This document shows positions 54,344 to 63,271 of a stretch of DNA of 64,000 nt, piece by piece. Source of the stretch: Proteobacteria bacterium UBA981 (GTDB taxonomy: Bacteria; Pseudomonadota; Gammaproteobacteria; Ga0077536); NCBI GenBank assembly GCA_002292285.1, contig DBBP01000035.1, forward strand, positions 1 to 64,000. The letters are read 5' to 3'. Each line of letters starts with the position of its first letter. Within the stretch, counting starts at the first letter, position 1. A model generated the notes under the pieces. It was not told the origin of the DNA. It was given only the letters and a program-made list of their open reading frames with translations, and ran no database searches. The position numbers and the translations under genes were made by a program.

Positions 54344-56452
54344 ATGCAAACGGATGGCGCGCACGGCGACGCCTACATAGGCGTTGACGTCGGCGGTACC
54401 CACACTGACGTCGCCGCGCTGGTCGGTGATCGCCTGCAGCGCGGCAAAGCTTTGACGACTTATGACGACTTCAGCCGCGGCGTACTCGACGCGGTTGGAG
54501 TGGCGGCGGCCTGCCACGAACTCAGTGTTGTGGATCTGCTCGGCCGCACGCGCTTGTTCGTCAACGGTACGACGGTAGTGACCAACGCCATAACGACGCT
54601 CACAGGTTCGCGTGTAGGCGTCATTGTCACAGCCGGATTCAAGGATACGTTTCGCTTTGCCGGTGGTCCGCGCGTGGCCGAGTTCGACGATCATCTGCAA
54701 ATCAATCCACCCGACTTGTTCGATCGGCGTGCGATTGTTGAGGTCGATGAACGCATCGATTGGGCTGGTGACATCCTGGCACCATTGAATACTGCACAGC
54801 TCGAAACCGGCCTGGTCCGACTGGTCGAGGAAGAGCAGGTCGAAGCGCTGGCGGTCTGCTTTCTGAACAGCTTTCTCAATCCCGCTCATGAACACGCAGC
54901 CTACGAAATCATACGCGCACGCTACCCCGATTTATTCGTCACCCTCTCCCACGCCGTGTTCCCGGTCCGCGGCGAGAATCGCCGCTGGACGACCGCGGTA
55001 CTTAACTCGTTCGTGCAACGTGGTGCGTGTGCCTATCTCGACGCGCTCAACACGCGTTTGCGCGAAGCGGGACTCGCGGGTGGTCTGACTTTCTTTCAAG
55101 GTCTTGGCGGCGGCATCAGCCTCGCCCGAGCACGCGAGTACCCACTCGCGTTGCTGGGCTCTGGACCAGCGGGTGGCGCGATCGGAGTCAACGCACTGGC
55201 ACGACGCATGGGAATTCGCCACGCGTTGATTGGGGATATGGGCGGCACCAGCTTCGATACTGGCATCATCGTCGATAACACGATCCACATTGAGAAAAAC
55301 GTCGACCTTGGTCTCGTCCATACCGGCGTGAACATCGTTGACGTGGTCTCGGTCGGAACCGGCGGCGGCTCCATCGCCTGGATAGGTGAGCGCGGTGTAC
55401 CGCAAGTGGGTCCACGCAGCGCCAGTTCCGAACCCGGACCGGCCGCATACGGCAAAGGAGGAACGGAGGCCACGGTGACGGACGCTATGGTAATGATGGG
55501 GTTCATAGATCCCGAGCGCTACCTCGGTGGTCGATTCACCTTGCATGCGGACCTTGCGGAACAAGCGATTCGAACCAATTTTTCCGAACCGTTCGGCTGG
55601 AGTGCCGCACAAGGGGCGGCGGCCATTCATGATCTCGTCGTCGTCAATATGGCGAGCGCAGTGCGCGAGGTCAGCGTCGAGAAAGGTCATGATCCGCGCG
55701 AGTTTGCTTTCATTGCGTATGGTGGCACTTTGCCACTGTTCGCCATGCAGATTGCCGAACGTCTCGGTATCGACACCGTAGTCATTCCGCACAACAGTTC
55801 CATTTTTTGCGCGCTCGGCCTGCTCGCGAGCGATTTCGTGATGCGTCTCGATCGTACGGTAGCGTGGTCCCTCGACCGGGTCGACCAGATTGAGCACATT
55901 AATTCGATTGCAGCAGCTATGGTCGAAGAGGCGCATGGCGCGATGCGCGCGGAAGGTTTCGACAATGCGGACATCGACGTCGTGCGCAGCGCTGATTTTC
56001 GCTTTCTCGGCCAGTCTTATGACCTCACTCTACCGCTGCCAGACCGCGATCTTGCGCCGGCCGACGCACCTCGGCTCGCAGCTGAATTCTTTGCCGCCTA
56101 CGAACGCACGTACGGCGCGGGGACAGCCTGGAAAGGGGTGAGTGAACAGTTGCTCAATCTGACCGTCACCGTCACCGGACGTCGCGAGCACCCGACTCCC
56201 GGCACCACCCCACTGGCTGCGCGGTCGCCCGAAGAGATCCGGTTGGCGACGCGGACGGTCTATCTGCCGTCGCTTGAAGCCTGGCACGACGTTCCGGTTT
56301 ACGCTGACGAGCGCTTCGCGCCCGGCAGCAACGTCGACGGTCCGGCTATCATCGACGCATCCGACACGACGATTTTCGTGCCGCCCGCGACGCGCGCGAC
56401 GAGGGATATCTACATGAACTACGTTCTCACCACGATTGCGAACGCCTCGTGA
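54344..56452 (+). CDS. HyuA/AcxA-like ATP-dependent hydantoinase or carboxylase subunit
   Basis: 702 residues. Start TYIGVDVGGTHTDVA-like (YIGVDVGGTHTDVAALV) is the ASKHA nucleotide-binding fold opening, followed by TTVVTNAITT, ALLGSGPAGGAIGVNALAR, GGTSFDTGIIVDNTI and GTGGGSIAWIGERGVPQVGP with PGPAAYGKGGTEATVTDAM. This is the hydantoinase A/5-oxoprolinase/acetone-carboxylase alpha family, which uses ATP to activate its substrate. GGGAGGGG lies 9 bases before the ATG. Overlaps the next gene by four bases and acts with it. Confidence 0.93.
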   Translation: MQTDGAHGDAYIGVDVGGTHTDVAALVGDRLQRGKALTTYDDFSRGVLDAVGVAAACHELSVVDLLGRTRLFVNGTTVVTNAITTLTGSRVGVIVTAGFKDTFRFAGGPRVAEFDDHLQINPPDLFDRRAIVEVDERIDWAGDILAPLNTAQLETGLVRLVEEEQVEALAVCFLNSFLNPAHEHAAYEIIRARYPDLFVTLSHAVFPVRGENRRWTTAVLNSFVQRGACAYLDALNTRLREAGLAGGLTFFQGLGGGISLARAREYPLALLGSGPAGGAIGVNALARRMGIRHALIGDMGGTSFDTGIIVDNTIHIEKNVDLGLVHTGVNIVDVVSVGTGGGSIAWIGERGVPQVGPRSASSEPGPAAYGKGGTEATVTDAMVMMGFIDPERYLGGRFTLHADLAEQAIRTNFSEPFGWSAAQGAAAIHDLVVVNMASAVREVSVEKGHDPREFAFIAYGGTLPLFAMQIAERLGIDTVVIPHNSSIFCALGLLASDFVMRLDRTVAWSLDRVDQIEHINSIAAAMVEEAHGAMRAEGFDNADIDVVRSADFRFLGQSYDLTLPLPDRDLAPADAPRLAAEFFAAYERTYGAGTAWKGVSEQLLNLTVTVTGRREHPTPGTTPLAARSPEEIRLATRTVYLPSLEAWHDVPVYADERFAPGSNVDGPAIIDASDTTIFVPPATRATRDIYMNYVLTTIANAS

Positions 56453-58653
56453 ACGACCCCGGCTACGACATCATTGGCGCGGAGATCCACCGCAAGGCCA
56501 TCCATAACCTGACCAACGAGATGGCGATTGCATTACGCCGGACCTCTGGGTCGCCGGTGGTGGTTGAGGCGATGGATTTCTCAACCTGCCTGCTCGATAC
56601 CGAACCCGAACATCTCGGGTTCGCCGCCTACGTCTTGTTTCATCTCGGCACGTCTTTGCTCGGCACGCGCTTGATTGCGGACATGGTCGCTGCCGACGGT
56701 GGCCCACGCCCGGGCGACGGCTGGATCGTCAACGACCCGCATGAAGGCGGCGCCGCTCACCAGGGTGATGTCGCGGTGATTATGCCGATGTTTCATCGCG
56801 ACCAGCACCTTGGCTGGGGCTTCGTCAATATGCATGTACTCGACGTCGGTGGTGCGGGCCTGTCGGGCATCGCACCGGGTGCCCATGACGTTTACGCCGA
56901 GGGCTTGCGCTTCCCTGCCGTGCGCATGATTCGCAATGGCGCGATCGAACACGAATGGGAAAAATTCATCTCGGCCAACGTGCGTACACCGGGGCCGGTA
57001 CTGAACGATATACGCTCGATGATCGCCGCAAACAATGTCGGCAATCGCAAGCTCAGCGAAATCGTCGAGCGCTTTGGTGTAGCGCGCTACCTGGAGTTTT
57101 CTGCGATCAATAAAAACATCACCGAGCAGGTGTTGCGTGAGCGTATCGCGAGCCTCCCCGATGGTGTTTACGAGGCGGCCGAATGGAACGAATGGGACGG
57201 GCACGACGGCCCTGACAGTCTCCTTGAGTTGCGTCTGCAGATGACCGTGGCTGGCTCATCGTTAAACTTCACTTACAGCGGCGCGCCGCAGATTGATGGC
57301 TTCGTTAACGCCGGTAAGGGGGCGATGTGGGGTCAGACTGTGACGGCGTTATTAACGGCACTCGCTTACGGGGACTTGCCCGTCAATGGCGGCTTGTGGC
57401 GACCACTGACGATCGAGCTCGGCAGTCCCGGCACTATCGTCAATCCCACGCCGCCGGCACCGGTCAGCGACGGCCATTCGGAAGTCGGCATGCGCGCCTG
57501 CAAACTCACTCGCGACGTGCTTTCGCAGGCACTCGCACTCAGCGACGATCCCGTCCTGCGCTCACGCGTCGCCGCTAAAGCACACGATGGCACACCGGTC
57601 AGTGCGTTATACGGTGGCAATCAGCATGGCAGCACGTCGGTAGTGCTCTATCTCGATAGTCCGACCGGCATCGGGGGTGGTGCGCAAAGCGTCCACGATG
57701 GTCAGGATATTTATGGCGCAACGTGCATGACGGGTTGCGGCCTGTCCGATCTCGAAACCCATGAAGCAGCCGATCCGGTACTGTTCCTATGGCGCAAAAT
57801 GGTGCCGAACTCGGGCGGACCCGGCCAGTTTCGTGGCGGCCAGTCGCTTGAGCAGGCGTTTGCGCTCGCCTACGTCGACACGATGGGTGGACCGGCCTGG
57901 AATTCATGTGCCGAAGTACCACCGAGCGGTTTCGGTGGTGGCTTCCCCGGTTCGGGCAGTACCTACTATTTGATCCGCGAGCCGAACTTGCGCGAGTTAC
58001 TCGCGGGCGGCGAAGCACCCCTGTCCGAGCGCTTGAACGGCCGCCACGAGCTCACCCGCAATAAGGTCGGCCACATGACTCTCAATCGGGACGACGTGCT
58101 GGTCTTTGTCAGCGGCGGCGGCGGTGGTCTGGGCGATCCGTTATTGCGCGAACCGGCACAGGTCGTTGGTGATCTCAGTGCCGGATGGATTACGCCGGGC
58201 CATGCGCGCGCAGCCTATGGTGTCGTACTCGATGCCAGCGGCTTACTCGACTACGCCGCAACCCAGGCGTGTCGCGCCGCGATGCTTGAGCGGCGCATCG
58301 GCAACATGCCACGCAGACCACTCAGTGCGCCCGAAAGTGTTGGGGTTGCGGTGGATCTCGCAGCAGACGGCAAGTGCTGGTGCTGCGGGTCATGTCACGA
58401 GACGCTCGCGGCGGGCAACGCAAACTGGCGCGATGAGGTGCCGATGACCGACACACCGATCACCACGCGTTTCGCCGAACTCGAAATGAACGTGCGGGCG
58501 CGTGAAGAAGACCCGGCGGTGATGATGCGCGAGTACTACTGCCCGGCTTGCGCAGCGGCACTCGCCGTCGACGTTGTGGTTGCGGGCACGGAAACCCTCC
58601 CCGCCCCTCGCCTCGCGCGTGCCGGGGTTCCTGCGCTTGCGAGCGCCGGCTGA
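56449..58653 (+). CDS. HyuB/AcxB-like subunit with fused C-terminal zinc-binding domain
   Basis: 734 residues, starting at GTG that overlaps the hyuA stop. Residues about 1-630 are hydantoinase B-like: SPVVVEAMDFSTCLLDTEPE, GDGWIVNDPHEGGAAHQGDV, VNMHVLDVGGAGLSGIAPGA and, late, GGFPGSGSTYYLIREPNL and FVSGGGGGLGDPLLR. Residues about 640-734 carry CWCCGSC and YYCPACA Cys clusters, like acetone-carboxylase gamma subunits (usually a separate protein). The pair probably carboxylates or hydrolyses a ketone or a cyclic amide with ATP; the fused gamma-like domain leans toward a carboxylase. Confidence 0.88.
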   Translation: MNDPGYDIIGAEIHRKAIHNLTNEMAIALRRTSGSPVVVEAMDFSTCLLDTEPEHLGFAAYVLFHLGTSLLGTRLIADMVAADGGPRPGDGWIVNDPHEGGAAHQGDVAVIMPMFHRDQHLGWGFVNMHVLDVGGAGLSGIAPGAHDVYAEGLRFPAVRMIRNGAIEHEWEKFISANVRTPGPVLNDIRSMIAANNVGNRKLSEIVERFGVARYLEFSAINKNITEQVLRERIASLPDGVYEAAEWNEWDGHDGPDSLLELRLQMTVAGSSLNFTYSGAPQIDGFVNAGKGAMWGQTVTALLTALAYGDLPVNGGLWRPLTIELGSPGTIVNPTPPAPVSDGHSEVGMRACKLTRDVLSQALALSDDPVLRSRVAAKAHDGTPVSALYGGNQHGSTSVVLYLDSPTGIGGGAQSVHDGQDIYGATCMTGCGLSDLETHEAADPVLFLWRKMVPNSGGPGQFRGGQSLEQAFALAYVDTMGGPAWNSCAEVPPSGFGGGFPGSGSTYYLIREPNLRELLAGGEAPLSERLNGRHELTRNKVGHMTLNRDDVLVFVSGGGGGLGDPLLREPAQVVGDLSAGWITPGHARAAYGVVLDASGLLDYAATQACRAAMLERRIGNMPRRPLSAPESVGVAVDLAADGKCWCCGSCHETLAAGNANWRDEVPMTDTPITTRFAELEMNVRAREEDPAVMMREYYCPACAAALAVDVVVAGTETLPAPRLARAGVPALASAG

Positions 58654-58827
58654 TACACGACTGATCTGCAGATCATAGAACTCGAGTTGTGCAGCCGTTT
58701 CGTAGCCCGTAGCGGACTACCTGAGGCAGGCTGTGGGATGCGCCGCAGTTCGCGGACTGTCGCTCGACCGCTACTTTTGTTCGATATCAACGGGCACTGG
58801 CCGTGCGCAAGATGGCTAGGGCTTTTC

Positions 58828-61245
58828 TTACCCCACAGCAGGCAAGACGCTACGATTTACCGCGGCGGCGCTTTCAAGAACCGCCTCGGGGATTGCTGAT
58901 GCACCGGGCGGTTGAGCAACCAGCATGCGTGATTCGAAGTATCCGTCGTCGGTGACTTCAAGACCGGCAGCTGCCAGCGCAGCATGTTCGGTCGCCCGTT
59001 CGCGCTTATTCGCAAACTTTCGCTGAACATAGCGGTGCCGGGTGTCCGGTTGAATCACGTAGCCGTAGCCCAGCAGAAGTTCTGTCAAGGCATCGAGATC
59101 AGTGTGCAGAAGTGGGAAACCCACGATCCACGGTAGCGTAGCTGGTGCCTGTGGCAACACGGCGAGAATTTTCTCAAACGTTGCCGCGCCGATGAAACTA
59201 AAGCCCCCGGTGATGGTGATGAGGGAGCACTGCGCGATGCTGTCCCCCAGCATCGGTGGCAATGCCTCGGTTTCGAGATCGACAGCATAGCTTTCGTCCA
59301 TGAAACCAACGGAACAAGCGTAGTTGAGTGCCTGCTCCGCAACGTCCAGACCGCTGACGTGCAAGTTTTTGTCGCTCATGCGAGCCGATATCAGAGCGTG
59401 GTCAAATAAATCACCGACCGAACCGGCTCCAGACTGAGTACTGAAGTAGTTGTACAAGGCGTCCAGCGAGAAGCTCGTTTTCATCAGTGCACCGTTGGCA
59501 CCGTAGCCGGCACACAAGTCGAGTACCGTTAAGGGCTGCGCGCCGCGTTCACGGCGCAATTCAGCGATGCACCAGGCGAACACACCGCTCGCCAAGTCTG
59601 GGATGCAGTAGTCGAGTTGTGCCATGCCCTGAAAGTACGGCCGTGCGGTGGGCAGGTTATACAACGCACTGAAGTCGTTGATTGCCACGTCACAATCACT
59701 TCTGCCCCGCTGCAACTGGCTGGGTAGGTGCCGCACTTCGGTAGGACCGTCGGTAGATTCGTCCGCGACACGCAGATCGTCGTCCCAATGGGTGACCAGC
59801 GCGAGCAGCTGCTCGGGCGCATCGAACTGTTCGATAAGCATGGTGCGATAAAAACTTTCTTCCGCACTGCGCGCCGGCCGTGGGAGTTCATCGTGGGCGG
59901 CATTCGTTTGCGTCGCGGTAACTGATTCGAGCAGCTCGGCGATGCCACTACCCTGGTCGAACTGCGCTTTGTCGCGCCACACGATGTCGGTCGGCAGCAT
60001 ATCCTCGAAGGCTTTCCTCAAAATCCATTTTTCGATACGACTGTCGGATGGCAGCTTCAGATTTGCCGGAATGCGGAAGGCCAATTCAAGCATTTCCCGG
60101 TCCAGAAACGGGACGCGGGCCTCAAGACCATTAGCCATGGTCATGCGATCCACGCGCTGCAAGTTGATGTCGTGCATGCCAAGGATTGAGCGGCGCAATT
60201 CGGCCTGCAGGGCGTCAAGATTCTGATACGACTTGTGGTAGGTGTAGCCGGCAAACAGTTCGTCGGCACCTTCGCCAGTGAGGACGACCTTGACGTGCTC
60301 GGCAGCAAGGCGGGCTGCGTAGTAACACGGTACTGCACTGCGCACGAGGTCTAGGTCAAAAGATTCAAGGTGATAAAGGATGTGCGGCAGATCGCGCATG
60401 ACTTCATCGGCGTTGAGTTCATATTCGAAATGATCGGTGCCGAGATGGGCGGCGACTTGGCGAGCCGCTTCGAGATCCGGGCTGCCTGGCAGGCCGACAG
60501 CAAAACTCTTCAACCCGTCTATCGACTCGCTCGCGATAGCAGCGATGATGCTGGAATCGAGACCACCTGAGAGAAATACCCCGAGCGGTACATCGGAGCG
60601 CAGTCGTTTCTGCACAGCCTTAGTAAGGGTCTCGCGAATCGCAGCTTGCGCAGCCTCGGCCTGCTCGAGGTCGTTTACTGTCGGCGGCAAGGTGTAGTGA
60701 GGTCTGAGGCCAAGTTCTGAATCGAAAACGTGCCCGGGCGGAAACTCCTGGATATCTTCCGCAACATGGAGCAGGGCCTTTATCTCGGAAGCGAAACACA
60801 ATGCATCGCCACGACGCCCCACATAAAGCGGTTTGATACCGATCGGGTCACGCGCGACGATGAGTTTCTCGCCGTCACCCATAATGAACGCATACATGCC
60901 GTCCAGGCGGGATACCGCCTTAGTGCCGCCGTGCAAACAAGATTGCAAAATTGATTCGGAATCAGTTGCGCTCAAGAAATGGGTTTGATCGAGCGATGCG
61001 CGGAGCGCGCGATCGTTGTAAATCATGCCGTTGGCCACCAGTGCGGCCTTGCCGTTAGGTGCGACCAAGGGTTGCTGGCCACCGAGCGGATCAATTATCG
61101 CCAGCCGGCGATGAGCTAACGAGAGGCCCGGTACGCCCAGGTGAAGTGAACCGTCCCCGTCCGGGCCGCGGTGGGTCAGTTTTTCGGCAATAGATTGGGC
61201 GAGACCGGGGACACTATCGCCCCAGACGGCAGCAATTCCGCACAT
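58828..61245 (-). CDS. Asparagine-synthetase-like amidotransferase fused to a SAM-methyltransferase-like domain
   Basis: 805 residues. Residues 1-190: class II glutamine amidotransferase, catalytic Cys2 in MCGIAAVW, RGPDGDG, and a substrate loop reading NGMIYN where AsnB has NGEIYN, so the Glu that contacts glutamine is Met. Residues 195-520: AsnB synthase with PP-loop SGGLDSS (226-232), GEGADELFAGYTYHKSY, VDRMTMANGLEARVPFLDRE. Residues about 530-805: an appended domain with VLDLCAGYGANG (574-585), the SAM-binding motif I pattern, and later LHVSGLDVAEQALNYAC and SLITITGGFSFIG. The product is unknown; it may amidate and methylate one small molecule or osmolyte. Divergent from a MarR gene. Confidence 0.85.
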   Translation of the reverse strand: MCGIAAVWGDSVPGLAQSIAEKLTHRGPDGDGSLHLGVPGLSLAHRRLAIIDPLGGQQPLVAPNGKAALVANGMIYNDRALRASLDQTHFLSATDSESILQSCLHGGTKAVSRLDGMYAFIMGDGEKLIVARDPIGIKPLYVGRRGDALCFASEIKALLHVAEDIQEFPPGHVFDSELGLRPHYTLPPTVNDLEQAEAAQAAIRETLTKAVQKRLRSDVPLGVFLSGGLDSSIIAAIASESIDGLKSFAVGLPGSPDLEAARQVAAHLGTDHFEYELNADEVMRDLPHILYHLESFDLDLVRSAVPCYYAARLAAEHVKVVLTGEGADELFAGYTYHKSYQNLDALQAELRRSILGMHDINLQRVDRMTMANGLEARVPFLDREMLELAFRIPANLKLPSDSRIEKWILRKAFEDMLPTDIVWRDKAQFDQGSGIAELLESVTATQTNAAHDELPRPARSAEESFYRTMLIEQFDAPEQLLALVTHWDDDLRVADESTDGPTEVRHLPSQLQRGRSDCDVAINDFSALYNLPTARPYFQGMAQLDYCIPDLASGVFAWCIAELRRERGAQPLTVLDLCAGYGANGALMKTSFSLDALYNYFSTQSGAGSVGDLFDHALISARMSDKNLHVSGLDVAEQALNYACSVGFMDESYAVDLETEALPPMLGDSIAQCSLITITGGFSFIGAATFEKILAVLPQAPATLPWIVGFPLLHTDLDALTELLLGYGYVIQPDTRHRYVQRKFANKRERATEHAALAAAGLEVTDDGYFESRMLVAQPPGASAIPEAVLESAAAVNRSVLPAVG

Positions 61246-61342
61246 CGTAAGATTCCTTGTGACCGGCTAGCGATCGAGTCAGCAAAACGGACGGCTCCCA
61301 AGCAGAACGTTGCCTGAAGGGTGCACCTTATTAATTAGATAG

Positions 61343-61476
61343 TCGAATTATATTGTATTTGGTGTCGAATTAATAACCGTTGGAGGAATGCCTGTTTCAA
61401 GCTCTTGTACGCGATTTTAGGTTTGGAATTACTGTGACATTAGATATATATTGATTTGATTATCGAATTAATAATC
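61343..61476. promoter_or_regulatory. Repeated MarR-type operators between asnB-like and marR-like genes
   Basis: TCGAATTA occurs at 61343-61350, 61365-61372 and 61463-61470. The first two are 22 bases apart. The third sits in GATTAT-N7-ATAATC (61458-61476), a 19-base imperfect palindrome. The intergenic strip 61320-61490 is markedly AT-rich. Probable sites of the neighbouring MarR-like regulator. Confidence 0.6.
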
Positions 61477-61535
61477 AGATCGGAAATCGGCACTTAGGCG
61501 GAGTAACATGACGCCAGCCCTAGGACATAAAAGAA

Positions 61536-62072
61536 ATGGATAGCTACCAGCAGTTGTTGATTGCCCTGCGCCGAATCAACAAAGCAACGGATATTGGGGC
61601 CAAACGTCTGGCCAAGGACACGGGTCTGACGACGCCCCAGCTTCACACTTTGCAGGCGGTTAGCGACGCGACGTCGCTGACCGTCGGCGAGGTCGCGCGT
61701 GCTATCAACCTGACTCTGGCCACGACAACGTCGATCATTAATGGTCTTGAACGCAAAGGTTTGCTCGACAAGCACCGCGACGTGTCCGACAAAAGGCGCG
61801 TTATCGTGTCATCCACGATCGCTGGCAATAAACTTATCCAGGACGCGCCGAAGACGCTGCAAGATTTGCTCGAGCGGCGCTTTGGCGAGCTCGAAACGTG
61901 GGAGCAGTCATTTGTGCTTGCCGCACTACAACGCGTGGCCATGTTGCTGGATGCCGCAGACATCGATGCGGCACCACTGCTGCATACCGGGGCCATCGAG
62001 CGGATTGGCGATAACAGTACCGGAAATGCCGTCGACAATGTCTACCCTGCTCAGGCTGCTGGTTCGAAATAA
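61536..62072 (+). CDS. MarR-family regulator
   Basis: 178 residues. Winged helix-turn-helix: RRINKATDIGAKRLAKDTGL, TTPQLHTLQAVSDATSLTVG, EVARAINLTLATTTSIINGL, then ERKGLLDKHRDVSDKRRVIV (wing). The C-terminal tail of about 30 residues is extended. It probably senses a phenolic or other small ligand and controls the divergent amidotransferase gene through the repeated TCGAATTA sites. Confidence 0.92.
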   Translation: MDSYQQLLIALRRINKATDIGAKRLAKDTGLTTPQLHTLQAVSDATSLTVGEVARAINLTLATTTSIINGLERKGLLDKHRDVSDKRRVIVSSTIAGNKLIQDAPKTLQDLLERRFGELETWEQSFVLAALQRVAMLLDAADIDAAPLLHTGAIERIGDNSTGNAVDNVYPAQAAGSK

Positions 62073-62186
62073 GCGCTTAGTGTAGAGCGCTGCAAGCGCG
62101 GGAAGTATCAGGCGCCACGCCGGCAGCTCCGCGGCAACTGCGTTATTGGGGATTGTCTCGAGAGGGCAATATCACTCGCAGCGGAA

Positions 62187-63074
62187 TTAGCCGAGACCCA
62201 GTAGCGCCGCTGCTTCTGAACGGGTCGCCAGGGGCCGCCCCATTGAGGCGCACAACTCGACGACCTGCCCGACTAATTCGATATTGCTCGGTTGCCCGGG
62301 CCCGCTAAAATCTTCCAGTCCAACACGCAGATGTCCGCCCGCCTCCAGAGCCCAGCGCGCCATGCCGGATTGGATCACGTCACCGCCAAGCACCGCGACT
62401 GCCCACGGCACTTGCGTGCCATCCAGTAAGGCAAGGTAAGCATCCAGCGCCGCGCGAATGGGCGGGAAGCCGAACGCGAGCCGCTCACTAAAATACAATT
62501 TTATAAACGCACCAGCGGGTAAAGCATTAGCGGCTTCGTAGCCGCGCACAACCCGCAAGAAACCGGGCTCAAATATCGCCATGTTGGGCGCGAGATTGAG
62601 CGCCCTACAGCGCGCCATCATCCATTCGATGTCGGCGTAAGTATGTGTGTAGAGCAAGCTACCGTCGGTCCGCGGCCGGCCGTCTGCGGCGAACGAGCCA
62701 AGGTTGACCGAGCCCGGATCGACGTAGGCCATGCGCAGTAAGTTTTGCTCGGCAAGAATTTCCTGATGCTGCCAACGCGTCTGAATATCCCCGGGCCAAT
62801 TCGCGGTCGGGTAGAGTAAGGCATCCGGAACTTCGGCGAGCACTGCACGGTAAAACGCCGCCGCCTTGTCGGCCATCACCTCCGCAGTTGCGCCGCCCAA
62901 TTCTCCAGGCCGGCCGAGGTCGTCGTGCTGATGAATAATTTGCGCACCAGCAGCCAGGCAAGCCAACGCATCGGCGGTCAATTCTTCTACAGACACGGGC
63001 ACGTGGGGATTACTCTGCTTGCGTGTCTGGCCGTTGATTGCTACTTCAACTATGACGGGCTTGTTGGCTGGCAT
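62187..63074 (-). CDS. BKACE-family beta-keto acid cleavage enzyme (DUF849)
   Basis: 295 residues, TIM barrel. KPVIVEVAINGQTRKQSNPH and PVSVEELTADALACLAAGAQ open the family, followed by the metal-binding His pair IIHQHDDLG. Later YTHTYADIEWMMARCRALNL, FIKLYFSERLAFGFPPIRAA, and the terminal GGHLRVGLEDFSGPGQPSNI with the conserved HLRVGLED. These Zn2+ enzymes cleave beta-keto acids with acetyl-CoA (3-keto-5-aminohexanoate type). The substrate is not readable. Lone gene near the MarR and HugZ-like genes. Confidence 0.9.
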   Translation of the reverse strand: MPANKPVIVEVAINGQTRKQSNPHVPVSVEELTADALACLAAGAQIIHQHDDLGRPGELGGATAEVMADKAAAFYRAVLAEVPDALLYPTANWPGDIQTRWQHQEILAEQNLLRMAYVDPGSVNLGSFAADGRPRTDGSLLYTHTYADIEWMMARCRALNLAPNMAIFEPGFLRVVRGYEAANALPAGAFIKLYFSERLAFGFPPIRAALDAYLALLDGTQVPWAVAVLGGDVIQSGMARWALEAGGHLRVGLEDFSGPGQPSNIELVGQVVELCASMGRPLATRSEAAALLGLG

Positions 63075-63271
63075 ATTTGCTTTCCTGTTCCGTTCTGCTC
63101 GACGCCCGCAACGTGCACGGTGGTTACTTTCAACTGCGGTCGGATGAGCGTTAGAAGCGTCGCTGATGCAGATCTCAGCGGTGCGGTCGCGCGCCGAGCA
63201 ATTTCAGCACGCGCACCGCACGCAACCGAACATCAGCTCAACCATTGGGTAATCACTGCTGTGCCGCTCCC

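Noticed and set aside
54932..55936. Minus-strand open frame of 334 codons
   Set aside because: Antisense to the hydantoinase A-like gene; no recognisable domain.
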